A stretch of 64,000 bases of DNA from Dyella silvae (GTDB lineage Bacteria > Pseudomonadota > Gammaproteobacteria > Xanthomonadales > Rhodanobacteraceae): NCBI RefSeq assembly GCF_026421305.1, contig NZ_JAPJBQ010000003.1, positions 520,646-584,645 of the forward strand. The letters are read 5' to 3'. Below, in pieces: positions 28,476 through 38,604 of this stretch. Position numbers and translations under genes: made by a program. How positions within the stretch are numbered: the first letter of the stretch is position 1; every line of letters begins with the position of its first letter. The notes under the pieces were generated by a model. It was not told the origin of the DNA and made no database searches. It was given only the letters and a program-made list of their open reading frames with translations.

Positions 28476-30581
28476 GTGGCGAAAGTAACCAAGTCATTCC
28501 AGTTCGGTAGTCACGAAGTCACACTGGAGACGGGCGAAATCGCCCGCCAGGCTTCCGGTGCCGTCATGGTCAGCATGGGCGGCACCGTCGTGCTGGTCAC
28601 CGTGGTGGCCAATGCCAAGGCGAAGGAAGGTCAGGACTTCTTCCCGCTCACGGTCGACTACGTGGAGAAGTTCTACTCCGCCGGTCGCATCCCGGGTGGC
28701 TTCTTCAAGCGCGAAGGCCGCCCGACCGAGAAGGAAACGCTGACCTCGCGTCTGATCGATCGCCCGGTGCGTCCGCTGTTCCCGGAAGAGTTCAAGAACG
28801 AAGTGCAGGTCATCGCACAGGTCGTGTCGCTGAACCCGGAAATCGACGGTGACATCCCTGCCATGCTGGGCGCCTCCGCCGCGCTGAGCCTCGCCGGCAT
28901 CCCGTTCAAGGGTCCGATCGGCGCCGCCCGCGTCGGTTACGCCAACGGCCAGTACCTGCTGAACCCGACCGCTACCGAGCTGAAGAGCTCGCAGCTGGAC
29001 CTGGTTGTCGCCGGTACCTCCAACGCCGTGCTGATGGTCGAATCCGAAGCGCAGATGCTGTCGGAAGACGTGATGCTGGGCGCCGTGGTGTTCGGTCACC
29101 AGCAGATGCAGGTGGCCATCCGTGCCATCGCCGAGCTGGCCACCGAAGCTGCCCGTCCGTCCATGGTCTGGGAAGCCCCGGCCCGTAACGAGTCGCTGAT
29201 CGCCGCCCTGACGGGTGCCGTCGGCAACCAGCTGGAAACCGCCTTCCAGGTGCGTGACAAGCTGCAGCGCCGCGACGCCATCGCCGCCATCAAGGCCGAC
29301 GTGCTGGCCTCGCTGGCCGCCGACGTCGAAGCCAAGGGCTGGGACAAGGCCGAGCTGTCGAAGGAATTCGCCGAGCTCGAATACCGCACCATGCGCGACG
29401 GCGTCCTGAAGACCAAGATCCGCATCGACGGCCGTAACCTGGACGACGTTCGTCCGATCACCGTCCGCGTCGGCGTACTGCCGCGCACCCACGGTTCGGC
29501 GCTGTTCACCCGCGGCGAAACCCAGGCGCTGGTCGTGACCACGCTGGGCACCACGCGCGATGCGCAGATCATCGATGCGCCGGAAGGCGAGTCGAAGGAT
29601 GCCTTCCTGTTCCATTACAACTTCCCGCCGTTCTCGGTGGGCGAGGCTGGCCGTTTCGGTGCGCCGAAGCGTCGCGAAATCGGCCATGGCCGTCTCGCCA
29701 AGCGCGGCGTGCAGGCCGTCAAGCCGTCCATCGAGGAGTTCCCGTACGTGGTTCGCGTGGTCTCGGAAATCACCGAGTCCAACGGTTCCTCGTCGATGGC
29801 TTCGGTGTGCGGTTCCTCGCTCGCCATGATGGACGCCGGCATCCCGCTGAAGGCACCGGTGGCTGGTATCGCCATGGGCCTGGTGAAGGAAGGCAACGAC
29901 TTCGTCGTGCTGTCCGACATCCTGGGTGACGAAGATCACCTCGGCGACATGGACTTCAAGGTGGCCGGTAGCGCCGATGGCATCTCCGCGCTGCAGATGG
30001 ACATCAAGATCGACGGCATCACCGAAGAGATCATGAAGGTGGCGCTGGCCCAGGCCAAGCGTGGTCGTCTGCACATCCTCGGCGAAATGGCGAAGGTCAT
30101 CAGCACCCCGCGCACCGAGATGAGCGAGTTCGCCCCGCGTCTGCTGACCATCAAGATCCATCCGGACAAGATCCGCGAAGTGATCGGCAAGGGTGGCGCC
30201 ACCATCCGTTCGATCACCGAAGAGACCGGCACCACCATCGACATCAGCGACGACGGCACGGTCGTGATCGCCTCGGTCAACCGCGAAGCGGCCAACGCTG
30301 CCAAGGCGCGCATCGAGCAGATCGTTTCCGACGTCGAGCCGGGCCGCATCTACGAGGGCAAGGTCGCCAAGCTGATGGATTTCGGCGCGTTCGTGACCAT
30401 CATGCCGGGCAAGGACGGCCTGGTGCACGTCTCGCAGATTTCCAGCGAGCGCGTGGAGAAGGTCTCCGACAAGCTTAAGGAAGGCGATATCGTCAAGGTC
30501 AAGGTGCTCGAAGTGGACAAGCAGGGCCGTATCCGCCTGTCCATGAAGGCTGTGGCCGAAGACGAAGGCGCCAACGCCTAA
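28476..30581 (+). CDS. pnp: Polyribonucleotide nucleotidyltransferase
   Basis: PNPase (701 residues) degrades RNA 3'-to-5' with phosphate and is part of the RNA degradosome. Two RNase PH domains (the second with [26 protein letters not shown]), a KH domain ([20 protein letters not shown]) and a C-terminal S1 domain ([20 protein letters not shown]) are all present. The start is GTG at 28476 with a weak AGGAT site. In E. coli pnp is autoregulated through an RNase III-cut leader hairpin; here the double-hairpin repeat lies in the same place. Confidence 0.97.
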   Translation: MAKVTKSFQFGSHEVTLETGEIARQASGAVMVSMGGTVVLVTVVANAKAKEGQDFFPLTVDYVEKFYSAGRIPGGFFKREGRPTEKETLTSRLIDRPVRPLFPEEFKNEVQVIAQVVSLNPEIDGDIPAMLGASAALSLAGIPFKGPIGAARVGYANGQYLLNPTATELKSSQLDLVVAGTSNAVLMVESEAQMLSEDVMLGAVVFGHQQMQVAIRAIAELATEAARPSMVWEAPARNESLIAALTGAVGNQLETAFQVRDKLQRRDAIAAIKADVLASLAADVEAKGWDKAELSKEFAELEYRTMRDGVLKTKIRIDGRNLDDVRPITVRVGVLPRTHGSALFTRGETQALVVTTLGTTRDAQIIDAPEGESKDAFLFHYNFPPFSVGEAGRFGAPKRREIGHGRLAKRGVQAVKPSIEEFPYVVRVVSEITESNGSSSMASVCGSSLAMMDAGIPLKAPVAGIAMGLVKEGNDFVVLSDILGDEDHLGDMDFKVAGSADGISALQMDIKIDGITEEIMKVALAQAKRGRLHILGEMAKVISTPRTEMSEFAPRLLTIKIHPDKIREVIGKGGATIRSITEETGTTIDISDDGTVVIASVNREAANAAKARIEQIVSDVEPGRIYEGKVAKLMDFGAFVTIMPGKDGLVHVSQISSERVEKVSDKLKEGDIVKVKVLEVDKQGRIRLSMKAVAEDEGANA

Positions 30582-30605
30582 GCCTCACGGTAGCAAGAAG
30601 TCGCG

Positions 30606-30638
30606 AAAGCCCGGCCCTGTGCCGGGCTTTTGCTTTTC
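30606..30638 (+). terminator. Intrinsic terminator after pnp
   Basis: AAAGCCCGG (30606-30614) pairs with CCGGGCTTT (30622-30630) around a 7-base loop, followed by TGCTTTTC. It closes the metY-pnp block. Confidence 0.85.
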
Positions 30639-30748
30639 TGCACTGCATCATGTGGTGGCGCTGCGCTTTACCTACGCCCTAATGGGCTTTTTGCGTTCGT
30701 TGCAACCTGCTTTTGCTAGGATGCCGTGAGCATCGTGAGGACGTAGGC

Positions 30749-31810
30749 ATGGCCGACCAGGCAAGTGATTTGTTGAGGGATTACCAGGCGCTGGCACAGC
30801 ATTCCTGGGATGCCTGGACTCGTTATCTGCAGCAGCAATCAGCGCCCTCCTATGCGGCCCACGCTGCGTCGACTCCGCACTACGGGGCGGGAGACGATGT
30901 GCTCGCACGCAGCATGGCGGCGCTGAAGGGCTACGGCGAATGGTTGCATGGCGCGATAGGCAGCGGGCTTGGTCAGGCGCCGGCCGACTGGCAGCAATCG
31001 TTGCAGAGCCTGTTTAGCAACATGGGCGGCCAACCCTTTGCCCATGCTTTCGGCAGCCTCGACAGCGATGCGGCCCGTAGTTTCACGCAGATGTGGCAGT
31101 CGTGGATGCAGGCGAACCCATCGATGGCCGGTGGTTTCAAGTTCGATGTAGAGCACATGGCGGCGTTTGGCTACACACGCGAGCGCCAGTTGCAGCAGCA
31201 AGCGCTGTTGGCGGCGATGCAGGACTATCTGGCGCAGTCGAACAAGTATCAGGCGTTGATTCAGCGCGCGAACAACGAAGGATTCGAGCGCTTGCAGGCC
31301 AAGCTTGCCGAGCTGGCCGATGCGAAGCGGCAGGTGGAATCGCTCAAGGGGCTCTACGATCTTTGGGTCGATGCGGCGGAGGAAGCCTACGCGCAGATCG
31401 CCCTGTCCGAGGAGTTTCGCCAGGCCTATGGCGAGATGGTCAACGCGCAGAGTCGCGTACGTCAGCTGCAGCAGGAACAGCTCGAGGCCATGTGTGCCGA
31501 ATTGGGCATGCCCACCCGCAGCGAAGTCATGGCGCTCGGCAAGCGCATGCATGAGCTGCGTCGTGAAGTGCGCGCCAATGCAGCCACCGGTGGCACTGAC
31601 GAAATAGCGGCTTTGCGCGCGGAAGTGGCAGCGCTGAAGCGTCAGCTAACCGGCAAGCCGGAACAGGCAAAAGCTGCCGCCAAGAAAGCGCCGGCGCGCA
31701 GTAGCAAACGCGAACAAGAGAAAGAGGCTGTCGTGCGCCGCGCTAAGCCGGCCGCGGCGGTCGTTGCCCGCAAGTCCGTCGTGCGCGGTGCCACGCGCAC
31801 GCGCAAGTAA
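30749..31810 (+). CDS. phaE: Class III PHA synthase subunit PhaE
   Basis: This 353-residue protein matches the PhaE family, the partner of short class III PhaC. It is helical, with FAHAFGSLDSDAARSFTQMWQSW and a long central region typical of the family. Residues around 285-302 (ALRAEVAALKRQL) look like a coiled coil. The last 50 or so residues are unusually basic (17 Lys/Arg, 4 acidic) and alanine-rich, like the histone-like tail of the phasin PhaF. The ATG at 30749 is preferred to one at 30713, which precedes non-conserved sequence. phaC follows 9 bases later. Confidence 0.88.
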   Translation: MADQASDLLRDYQALAQHSWDAWTRYLQQQSAPSYAAHAASTPHYGAGDDVLARSMAALKGYGEWLHGAIGSGLGQAPADWQQSLQSLFSNMGGQPFAHAFGSLDSDAARSFTQMWQSWMQANPSMAGGFKFDVEHMAAFGYTRERQLQQQALLAAMQDYLAQSNKYQALIQRANNEGFERLQAKLAELADAKRQVESLKGLYDLWVDAAEEAYAQIALSEEFRQAYGEMVNAQSRVRQLQQEQLEAMCAELGMPTRSEVMALGKRMHELRREVRANAATGGTDEIAALRAEVAALKRQLTGKPEQAKAAAKKAPARSSKREQEKEAVVRRAKPAAAVVARKSVVRGATRTRK

Positions 31811-31819
31811 GGAGCACTC

Positions 31820-32887
31820 ATGTATTCACCGCTACGCCTCGATCCGGCCGCGTTGATGGGCGAGATCGCCGCCTTCCAGCGCAAGCTTTCCGCCGGGATG
31901 GGCAACCTCAAGCATCAGCGTGAACCCGAATACGCCAACACGCCGCGCGAACTGGTGTATCGCGAGGACAAGCTCTCGCTCTGGCACATGAAGGGCCAGG
32001 GCAAGCCCACGGCGAAGACGCCGACGTTGATCGTCTATGCACTGGTCAACACGGTGTGGATGACCGACCTGCAGGACGATCGCTCGCTGGTGCGCAATCT
32101 GCTGGAGCAGGGCGAAGACATTTACCTGCTCGACTGGGGCTACCCCGATGGCACCGATCGCTGGCTGACGCTGGACGATTACATCAATGGTTATCTTGAC
32201 CGTTGCGTGGATGCGGTGCGCAAACACGCCGGCGTCGACGCGATCAACACGCTCGGCATCTGCCAGGGCGGCACGTTCTCGCTGTGTTATGCGGCGACGC
32301 ATCCGGAAAAGGTGAAAAACCTCATCACGATGGTGACGCCGGTGGATTTCCAGACGCCGGACAACATGCTGTCGAACTGGTCGCGCGCGATCGACGTGGA
32401 TCAGTTCGTCGACACCATGGGCAATATTCCGGCTGAGTTGCTCAACTGGGTCTATCTCACGCTCAAGCCCGTGCGTCTGAATCAGCAGAAGTACGTGAGC
32501 CTGGTGGACATTCTCGATAACCCGAAAGAGCTTCAGAATTTTCTGCGCATGGAGCGCTGGATTTTCGATTCGCCGGATCAGGCGGGCGAAGCGTTCCGCG
32601 AGTTCATCAAGGAGTTCTATCAGCAGAACAAGCTGATCAAGGGCGACGTGGTGATCGGCGGCAAGCCGGTGGATCTGGGCATGATCACGCAGCCCGTGCT
32701 CAACATCTTTGCCGAGCAGGACCACCTCGTGCCGCCGGATGCCTCGCGTGCGCTGGGACGTCATGTCGGCACCACCGACTACACCCAGCTGGCGTTCAAG
32801 GGCGGCCATATCGGTATCTATGTGTCCGGACGCGCCCAGCGCGAGGTGCCTCCCGCTATCCATCAGTGGCTCAGTACGCGAAACTGA
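31820..32887 (+). CDS. phaC: Class III poly(3-hydroxyalkanoate) synthase PhaC
   Basis: PhaC (355 residues) polymerises hydroxyacyl-CoA into storage polyester. The short length and PhaE neighbour define class III. The lipase-like box is GICQGG with catalytic C148; D301 (FAEQDHLVPP) and H330 (FKGGHIGIYVSG) complete the triad, at the same positions as in the Allochromatium enzyme within one residue. WGYPDGTDRWLTLDDYINGY is a family block. It forms a complex with PhaE. Confidence 0.95.
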   Translation: MYSPLRLDPAALMGEIAAFQRKLSAGMGNLKHQREPEYANTPRELVYREDKLSLWHMKGQGKPTAKTPTLIVYALVNTVWMTDLQDDRSLVRNLLEQGEDIYLLDWGYPDGTDRWLTLDDYINGYLDRCVDAVRKHAGVDAINTLGICQGGTFSLCYAATHPEKVKNLITMVTPVDFQTPDNMLSNWSRAIDVDQFVDTMGNIPAELLNWVYLTLKPVRLNQQKYVSLVDILDNPKELQNFLRMERWIFDSPDQAGEAFREFIKEFYQQNKLIKGDVVIGGKPVDLGMITQPVLNIFAEQDHLVPPDASRALGRHVGTTDYTQLAFKGGHIGIYVSGRAQREVPPAIHQWLSTRN

Positions 32888-32913
32888 GCCCTTTCCCACG
32901 AGAAGGCAGGGTC

Positions 32914-33099
32914 ATGGAAAAGCGTCTGCACCGATCGCTCACGGACAGGAAGATCGCTGGCGTCTGTGGCGGCATTGCCGAATACCTCGGTTGGGATCCG
33001 ACACTGGTGCGCATCTTGTGGGTGGTGCTCACCCTGCTGGGTGGCTCGGGTATCGTGGCCTACCTGGTGCTGTGGCTGCTGATGCCTGAGGGCACCTGA
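32914..33099 (+). CDS. Small PspC-domain membrane protein
   Basis: This 61-residue protein consists only of a PspC domain: RSLTDRKIAGVCGGIAEYLGWDPTLVRILWVVLTLLGGSGIVAYLVLWLLMPE, with the first half soluble and one or two hydrophobic helices after it. PspC domains occur in phage-shock/envelope-stress proteins, but stand-alone versions have no proven role. The ATG at 32914 is chosen because the earlier frame start lies within phaC. It is 26 bases after phaC and may be co-transcribed with it. Confidence 0.85.
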   Translation: MEKRLHRSLTDRKIAGVCGGIAEYLGWDPTLVRILWVVLTLLGGSGIVAYLVLWLLMPEGT

Positions 33100-33162
33100 T
33101 TTCAGCGATGGACGCCATGCGTCCCGTCGCTTTCCGTTTTCATCGAATAGCAAAAGTAGTTT

Positions 33163-34176
33163 ATGGATTACGACCGTTACGACCGCATCCGTGCCGTGCA
33201 GTGGCAAGGCGATCATCTTCGCCTGCTTGACCAGCGTCTGCTTCCGCAGGAAGAGCGTTGGATCGATTGCACCAGCGCAGCCCAGGTGACCCAGGCCATC
33301 AAGGATCTGGCCGTTCGCGGCGCCCCCGCCATCGGTATCGCGGCCGCATGGGGCGTGGTGCTGGCGGCAAAGCAGGGCGAGCCGTTGGTGCCTGCGCTGG
33401 CCATGTTGCGTGCGGCCCGCCCCACGGCGGTGAACCTGATGTGGGCGCTGGATCGCATGAAGGCCCGCATCGACGCGGGTGCCGATGCGGCGGCGCTTGA
33501 GCGCGAAGCGCAGGCGATCCAGGACGAGGATCTGGCGGCCAATCGCCACATGGGCGAGCTGGGGGCGGGGCTCATCGCACCGCAGTCCGGCGTGCTGACC
33601 CATTGCAATACGGGTTCGCTGGCGACCTCCGGTTTTGGTACGGCGCTTGGCGTGATTCGCGCCGGCGTGGCCAGCGGCCGTATCGAGCAGGTGTATGCAG
33701 GCGAGACCCGTCCCTGGCAACAGGGCGCGCGCCTCACCATGTGGGAGCTGGTGCGCGATGGTATTCCCGCGAAACTGATCGCCGATTCGGCTGCCTCGCA
33801 TCTGATGCGCTCCGGCGCCGTGCAATGGGTGATCGTGGGTGCCGACCGCATCGCCGCCAACGGCGATACAGCCAACAAGATCGGTACCTATCAGCTCGCC
33901 ATTGCCGCGCGCCATCACGGCGTGAAGTTCATGGTGGTGGCGCCGTCATCGACGGTGGACATGGCCACCGCCTCAGGCGAAGACATCGAGATCGAGCTGC
34001 GCGAATCCGCCGAACTGCTGTCGGTGGCTGGCCGCCGCACGGTGGTTGAAGGCGCGGATGCGTGGAATCCGGTGTTCGACGTAACACCGGCTGACCTGAT
34101 CGACGCCATCGTCACCGAACGCGGTGTCATCGAGCGTCCGACCACGCTCGCCATGCAGGCGATGTTTGGTCGATGA
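33163..34176 (+). CDS. mtnA: Methylthioribose-1-phosphate isomerase
   Basis: MtnA (337 residues) converts methylthioribose-1-phosphate to methylthioribulose-1-phosphate in methionine salvage. It is related to the eIF2B alpha family. [34 protein letters not shown] (with the catalytic cysteine), [19 protein letters not shown] and [21 protein letters not shown] (with the catalytic aspartate) are conserved. No other methionine-salvage gene is nearby. The stop overlaps the following GtrA-like gene. Confidence 0.95.
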   Translation: MDYDRYDRIRAVQWQGDHLRLLDQRLLPQEERWIDCTSAAQVTQAIKDLAVRGAPAIGIAAAWGVVLAAKQGEPLVPALAMLRAARPTAVNLMWALDRMKARIDAGADAAALEREAQAIQDEDLAANRHMGELGAGLIAPQSGVLTHCNTGSLATSGFGTALGVIRAGVASGRIEQVYAGETRPWQQGARLTMWELVRDGIPAKLIADSAASHLMRSGAVQWVIVGADRIAANGDTANKIGTYQLAIAARHHGVKFMVVAPSSTVDMATASGEDIEIELRESAELLSVAGRRTVVEGADAWNPVFDVTPADLIDAIVTERGVIERPTTLAMQAMFGR

Positions 34177-34583
34177 GCCTGCGCCGTCAGGTTCTGCTTT
34201 TCGGCGTCGGCGGTACCATCGGTCTGGTGGTAGATGCCGGCGTCGTGCAGGCGCTGGTCAGCTGGGGCCACTGGAACCCGTATCTGGCGCGCGTCGTGTC
34301 GTTTCTGGCGGCGGCCACGGCCACCTGGCTGTGGAATCGCCGCTACACCTTCGCGCATCGCCACAGCGGACGCTCACTCTGGACAGAGTGGATGCACTGG
34401 ATTGCGCTGATGAGCGTGGGCGCGGTGGTCAACTATGGCGCTTATGCGGCCATTCTTTTCCTCTATCCGTGGCTGCATGAGTGGCCTGCGATAGCCGTGG
34501 CGGCCAGCTCTGCCGCTGCCTCGCTGGTCAATTTCGCGACAGCTCGCGGCGTGCTTTTCAATCGCGCCAAAACGACCACGTAA
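34173..34583 (+). CDS. GtrA-like membrane protein
   Basis: This 136-residue protein has four hydrophobic helices and the GtrA-family features [19 protein letters not shown] and [11 protein letters not shown]. GtrA proteins are thought to help move lipid-linked sugars such as undecaprenyl-phosphate glucose across the membrane for glycan decoration. No glucosyltransferase partner lies next to it. The ATG overlaps the mtnA stop (ATGA), an odd coupling, since the two products have no known functional link. Confidence 0.8.
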   Translation: MSLRRQVLLFGVGGTIGLVVDAGVVQALVSWGHWNPYLARVVSFLAAATATWLWNRRYTFAHRHSGRSLWTEWMHWIALMSVGAVVNYGAYAAILFLYPWLHEWPAIAVAASSAAASLVNFATARGVLFNRAKTTT

Positions 34584-34593
34584 GTCATTGATT

Positions 34594-34638
34594 TAACACG
34601 TGAAAATAGTGTGAATCCGACGACAAACGTGTTACACT
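34594..34638 (+). promoter_or_regulatory. gyrA upstream region with inverted repeat and -10-like box
   Basis: TAACACG (34594-34600) and CGTGTTA (34628-34634) are inverted copies; the second overlaps a possible -10 box TACACT (34633-34638). No good -35 is seen. Promoter and operator roles are uncertain. The gyrA start is 84 bases downstream of the -10-like box. Confidence 0.3.
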
Positions 34639-34721
34639 TCGTGGGTTGTCCTTAGGCCGCCAGCACACGCGCCGCCCAGCGCGTGCAGAGCGGCCCTTTT
34701 CATCATCAGGGAAGCCGATTG

Positions 34722-37322
34722 ATGGCAGAACTCGCCAAAGAAATCATCCGCGTCAACATCGAAGACGAGATGCGCCAGAGCTACCTCGATTACGCCATGA
34801 GCGTGATTGTGGGACGCGCCCTTCCGGATGTCCGCGATGGCCTGAAGCCGGTGCACCGCCGCGTTCTGTTCGCCATGAACGAGCTGGGCAACGCATGGAA
34901 CAAGCCTTATAAGAAATCGGCCCGCGTGGTCGGTGACGTCATCGGTAAATACCACCCGCACGGCGACTCGTCGGTTTACGACGCAATCGTGCGCATGGCG
35001 CAGCCGTTCTCGCTGCGCTACATGCTGGTCGATGGCCAGGGTAACTTCGGTTCGGTCGACGGCGATAACGCCGCGGCCATGCGATACACCGAGGTGCGCA
35101 TGTCGCGCCTCACGCAGGAACTGCTCGCCGACATCGACAAAGACACCGTCGATTTCGGCCCGAACTACGACGAAAGCGAACACGAGCCGCTGGTGTTGCC
35201 CACCCGCGTACCGAACCTGCTGATCAACGGTTCGGCCGGCATCGCCGTGGGCATGGCCACCAATGTGCCGCCGCACAATCTCACCGAAGTGGTTTCCGCC
35301 ACGATCGCCTTGATCGACGAACCGTCGTTGTCGATCGACGACCTGATGCACTACATCCCCGGGCCGGATTTCCCGACCGCGGGCATCATCAACGGTTCGT
35401 CGGGCATCATCGAGGCGTACCGCACCGGACGTGGCCGCATTCTGGTGCGCGCGCGCACCGAGATCGAAACCGAATCGAACGGCCGCGAGACGATCATCGT
35501 CCACGAGCTGCCGTACCAGGTGAACAAGGCTCGCCTCATCGAGAAGATCGCCGAGCTGGTGAAGGAAAAGAAGCTCGAGGGCATCAGCGAACTGCGCGAC
35601 GAGTCCGACAAGGACGGCATGCGCATGGTCATCGAGATCCGTCGCGATGCGATGGCCGATGTGGTGCTCAACAACCTGTTCCAGCAGACGCAGCTGCAGG
35701 TGACGTTCGGCATCAACATGGTCGCCCTGTTGGACGGCCAGCCGCGCCTGCTGAATCTCAAGGACATTCTCGAGGCCTTCATCCGCCACCGCCGCGAAGT
35801 GGTGACGCGCCGTACCATTTTCGATCTGCGCAAGGCACGTGCCCGCGCACATATCCTGGAAGGTCTCACGGTCGCGCTCGCCAATATCGACGAGATGATC
35901 GAGCTGATCCGCACCTCGGCGTCGCCGCAGGAAGCGCGTGAGCGCATGCTCGCTCGCAAGTGGCAGCCGGGCATGGTGGCGACGCTGCTGCAGGCGGCGG
36001 GTGCCGAAGCATCGCGCCCGGAAGATATGGACCCGCGCGATGGCCTGAAGGCCGACGGTTATCAGTTGTCAGACGTGCAGGCGCAGGAAATCCTCGCGAT
36101 GCGTCTGCATCGCCTCACCGGCCTGGAACAGGAAAAGCTGTCCGACGAGTACCGCCAGGTGCTCGAAACCATTCGCGGCCTGATTGAGATCCTCGAAGAT
36201 CCTGCACGTCTGCTCGCGGTGATTCGTGATGAGCTCATCGCGGTCAAGGATGAGTTCGGCGACGCGCGTCGTACCGAGATCCAGCATTCGCAGGAAGATC
36301 TCAACGTTCTCGACCTGATCGCGCCGGAAGACGTGGTCGTCACGCTGTCGCACACCGGCTACGTGAAGCGCCAGCCGGCCAGCACGTATCGCGCGCAGCG
36401 TCGTGGCGGCAAGGGCCGTTCGGCTTCGGCGCTGAAGGACGAGGATTTCGTCGAACAGCTGTGGGTGGTGAACACCCATGACACGCTGCTCACCTTCACC
36501 AGCACCGGTCGCGTGTACTGGCTCAACGTGTACCAGATGCCGGAATCGGGTCCGAACGCACGCGGCAAGCCGATGGTGAATCTGCTGCCGCTGGGCGAAG
36601 GCGAGAAGGTGCAGGCCGTGCTGCCGGTGCGTGAGTACACCGAAGACCAGTTTGTGTTCTTCGCCACCAAGCAGGGTACGGTGAAGAAGACGCCGCTGAC
36701 CGAGTTCGCCTTCCAACTGCAGAAGGGCAAGATCGCCATCAACCTCGACGAGGGTGATGCGCTGGTCAATGTCGCGCTGACCGGCGGCAACAGCGACGTG
36801 CTGCTGTTCGCTTCCAACGGTAAGACGGTGCGCTTCGATGAATCGGAAGTGCGTTCGATGGGCCGTACGGCTACCGGCGTGCGCGGCATGAAGTTGGCGG
36901 ACGGCGCCGAAGTGGTCTCGCTGATCGTGGCGGCGGAGGGCGACATTCTCACCGCGACGGAACGTGGCTACGGCAAGCGCACCTTGCTCGACGAGTTCCC
37001 GAAGAAGGGCCGCGGTACGCAGGGCGTCATCGGTATCCAATGCTCCGAGCGCAATGGCGCGCTGGTGGCGGCGGCGCAGGTCTCTGAAGCACACGAGCTG
37101 ATGCTGATCTCGGACCAGGGCACGCTGGTGCGTACCCGCGTGGCAGAAGTGTCGCAGTTGAGCCGCAACACGCAGGGCGTGACGCTGATTCGTCTGCCGG
37201 CCGATGAAAAGCTGGTGAGCGTGGTGCGTCTGGATGCCGAAGCGGAAACCAGCGAAGGCGAGGGCGAAGAAGGCCCGGTCGATGCTGCTCCGGCTCCAGA
37301 GACGCCCGCCGACGGCGAGTGA
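34722..37322 (+). CDS. gyrA: DNA gyrase subunit A
   Basis: GyrA (866 residues) cuts and rejoins DNA to introduce negative supercoils with GyrB. The catalytic tyrosine is Y122 in [10 protein letters not shown]. The quinolone-resistance region reads [17 protein letters not shown] with S83 and D87, the wild-type, susceptible-type residues in E. coli numbering, which applies directly here. The GyrA box QRRGGKG and six-blade C-terminal domain are present, ending in an acidic tail. The ATG at 34722 gives the standard [17 protein letters not shown] start. Confidence 0.98.
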   Translation: MAELAKEIIRVNIEDEMRQSYLDYAMSVIVGRALPDVRDGLKPVHRRVLFAMNELGNAWNKPYKKSARVVGDVIGKYHPHGDSSVYDAIVRMAQPFSLRYMLVDGQGNFGSVDGDNAAAMRYTEVRMSRLTQELLADIDKDTVDFGPNYDESEHEPLVLPTRVPNLLINGSAGIAVGMATNVPPHNLTEVVSATIALIDEPSLSIDDLMHYIPGPDFPTAGIINGSSGIIEAYRTGRGRILVRARTEIETESNGRETIIVHELPYQVNKARLIEKIAELVKEKKLEGISELRDESDKDGMRMVIEIRRDAMADVVLNNLFQQTQLQVTFGINMVALLDGQPRLLNLKDILEAFIRHRREVVTRRTIFDLRKARARAHILEGLTVALANIDEMIELIRTSASPQEARERMLARKWQPGMVATLLQAAGAEASRPEDMDPRDGLKADGYQLSDVQAQEILAMRLHRLTGLEQEKLSDEYRQVLETIRGLIEILEDPARLLAVIRDELIAVKDEFGDARRTEIQHSQEDLNVLDLIAPEDVVVTLSHTGYVKRQPASTYRAQRRGGKGRSASALKDEDFVEQLWVVNTHDTLLTFTSTGRVYWLNVYQMPESGPNARGKPMVNLLPLGEGEKVQAVLPVREYTEDQFVFFATKQGTVKKTPLTEFAFQLQKGKIAINLDEGDALVNVALTGGNSDVLLFASNGKTVRFDESEVRSMGRTATGVRGMKLADGAEVVSLIVAAEGDILTATERGYGKRTLLDEFPKKGRGTQGVIGIQCSERNGALVAAAQVSEAHELMLISDQGTLVRTRVAEVSQLSRNTQGVTLIRLPADEKLVSVVRLDAEAETSEGEGEEGPVDAAPAPETPADGE

Positions 37323-37340
37323 TCTTCAACGCTTCGAACG

Positions 37341-37372
37341 AAAGAAACCCGGCCTTGGCCGGGTTTCTTTTT
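37341..37372. terminator. Bidirectional terminator between gyrA and the DUF427 gene
   Basis: AAAGAAACCCGGCC (37341-37354) and GGCCGGGTTTCTTT (37357-37370) form a stem of up to 14 bp with T residues on either strand's 3' side. It serves convergent gyrA (+) and the DUF427 gene (-). Confidence 0.88.
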
Positions 37373-37380
37373 GGCTGATG

Positions 37381-37761
37381 TCAGCCGGGCGTAACTTCGA
37401 TGGCATCCACGCGCATGTCGTAGAACGCCAGATAATCCTTGATGGCGGCAACGGCGTCGTACGGATGTTCATACGTCCATACGGCATTCACGGCACGCTC
37501 GCCGCCGATGGGGATGCTGAAGTACGCGCACTCGCCCTTGTAGGGGCAGTACGTCTGGTGATCGGTGCGCTCCAGCAACGCCATGTCGACGTCGCTGCGC
37601 GGAATGTAGTGCACCACCGGATAGGACGCCTCGCGCAGGCTCAGCGCCTGCCGGGTGTCAGCGACGACGCGTCCAGCAACGCGCACCACGATGTGCGCGT
37701 CGCTGGGCGTGATGACGATCGGGTGGTCGGGGCCGGGTATCAGATGTGCTCGGCTGGACAT
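37381..37761 (-). CDS. DUF427 domain protein
   Basis: This 126-residue protein matches DUF427: HPIVITPSDAHIVVRVAGRVVADTRQAL, YYIPR-like VHYIPRSDVDMALLERTDHQTYCPYKGECAYFSI and AVWTYEHPYDAVAAIKDYLAFY. The tyrosine/cysteine-rich CPYKGECAYF centre is the family hallmark. The biochemical function is unknown. It is transcribed towards gyrA and ends at a shared terminator. Confidence 0.85.
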   Translation of the reverse strand: MSSRAHLIPGPDHPIVITPSDAHIVVRVAGRVVADTRQALSLREASYPVVHYIPRSDVDMALLERTDHQTYCPYKGECAYFSIPIGGERAVNAVWTYEHPYDAVAAIKDYLAFYDMRVDAIEVTPG

Positions 37762-37894
37762 AGGGCTGCTCCGGATGGGCGGAAACGTAAGCCCCGACCC
37801 TATCAGCGGGCGCGGTAAGGAATGGTGCAGCCCGCGTTCGTGCTGATCTTCAGGTCATCTTTCAAAGATCGGGCGCGGCCCGCTCTCCACGCCT

Positions 37895-38374
37895 TCAGCC
37901 GATGGCTTCGAGCATCGCCTCGGCGGTCGATACGCGGAACTCGCCCGGCGCCTCCACCTGCAACAGCTTCACCACGCCATCTTCAGCGTACAGAGCGAAG
38001 CGGCGGGCACGCAGGCCCATGCCATAAGCGCTGCCGTCCAGATCCAGCCCTAGCGCGCGCGTGAAGGTGCCATTGCCGTCAGCCAGCATCAGCAACTCGG
38101 GTGGCACATGCTGCGCGGCGGCCCAGGCCTGCATCACATAGGCGTCGTTGACGGCCAGGCACATCACCTCGATACCGCGCGCGCGGAACGCCGCGAAATG
38201 CTCCACGTACCCCGGCAGGTGCCGGTTGGAGCAAGTGGGGGTAAAGGCGCCGGGAACCGCAAACATCACCACCTTTCGCCCGGCGAACAGGGAGCCGGTC
38301 TGGGCGGAGGTGGATTCGGTACCGATGGCGCGGATCTCGACATCTGGCAATGTCTGGCCGACCTGGATCGTCAT
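37895..38374 (-). CDS. Peroxiredoxin (Prx5/AhpE-like, glutathione or thiol dependent)
   Basis: This 159-residue protein is a Prx5-subfamily peroxiredoxin. The peroxidatic cysteine is C48 in [17 protein letters not shown]. Prx5 enzymes reduce hydrogen peroxide and alkyl peroxides, often with glutaredoxin or glutathione. No fused glutaredoxin domain is present. It is divergent from the CbpA-like gene, with 230 bases between them. Confidence 0.9.
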   Translation of the reverse strand: MTIQVGQTLPDVEIRAIGTESTSAQTGSLFAGRKVVMFAVPGAFTPTCSNRHLPGYVEHFAAFRARGIEVMCLAVNDAYVMQAWAAAQHVPPELLMLADGNGTFTRALGLDLDGSAYGMGLRARRFALYAEDGVVKLLQVEAPGEFRVSTAEAMLEAIG

Positions 38375-38439
38375 GGGGAATGCCTGAAAAGGGTGAAGGA
38401 AAGACGACTGATGCTAGCGCCAGGAAGAGCGCTTGTCGC

Positions 38440-38468
38440 CTTGAATCACGCGGCTTTCGCACCCATTT
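38440..38468 (+). promoter_or_regulatory. Candidate sigma-32 (heat-shock) promoter of cbpA
   Basis: CTTGAAT (38440-38446) is followed, 15 bases after CTTGAA, by ACCCATTT (38461-38468), against the sigma-32 consensus CTTGAAA and CCCCATNT. The spacing equals that of the E. coli groE promoter. It would give a leader of about 130 nt before the DnaJ-family gene. Confidence 0.55.
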
Positions 38469-38604
38469 GCAACACCATAGAGGGTGGCGCGAGTCGCCAT
38501 GCATAACCGTATCGAACTGGGCGGGCCTTGCCTTGCCGGCGGGTTCGCGGGGACGATGTTCTCCCGCCATCCTGCGGGGGCGGGCGGTTCGCCGGGGAGT
38601 AGCT

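Noticed and set aside
28494..30428. 644-codon minus-strand frame opposite pnp
   Set aside because: Antisense to intact pnp; no domain.
30661..30722. Promoter for phaE (TTGCAA then TAGGAT)
   Set aside because: The spacing between the boxes is only 11 bases, and other pairings are weak, so no site could be supported.
38350..38604. N-terminal extension of the DnaJ-like protein
   Set aside because: The open frame runs through the divergent promoter region; the conserved J domain begins at once at 38605.
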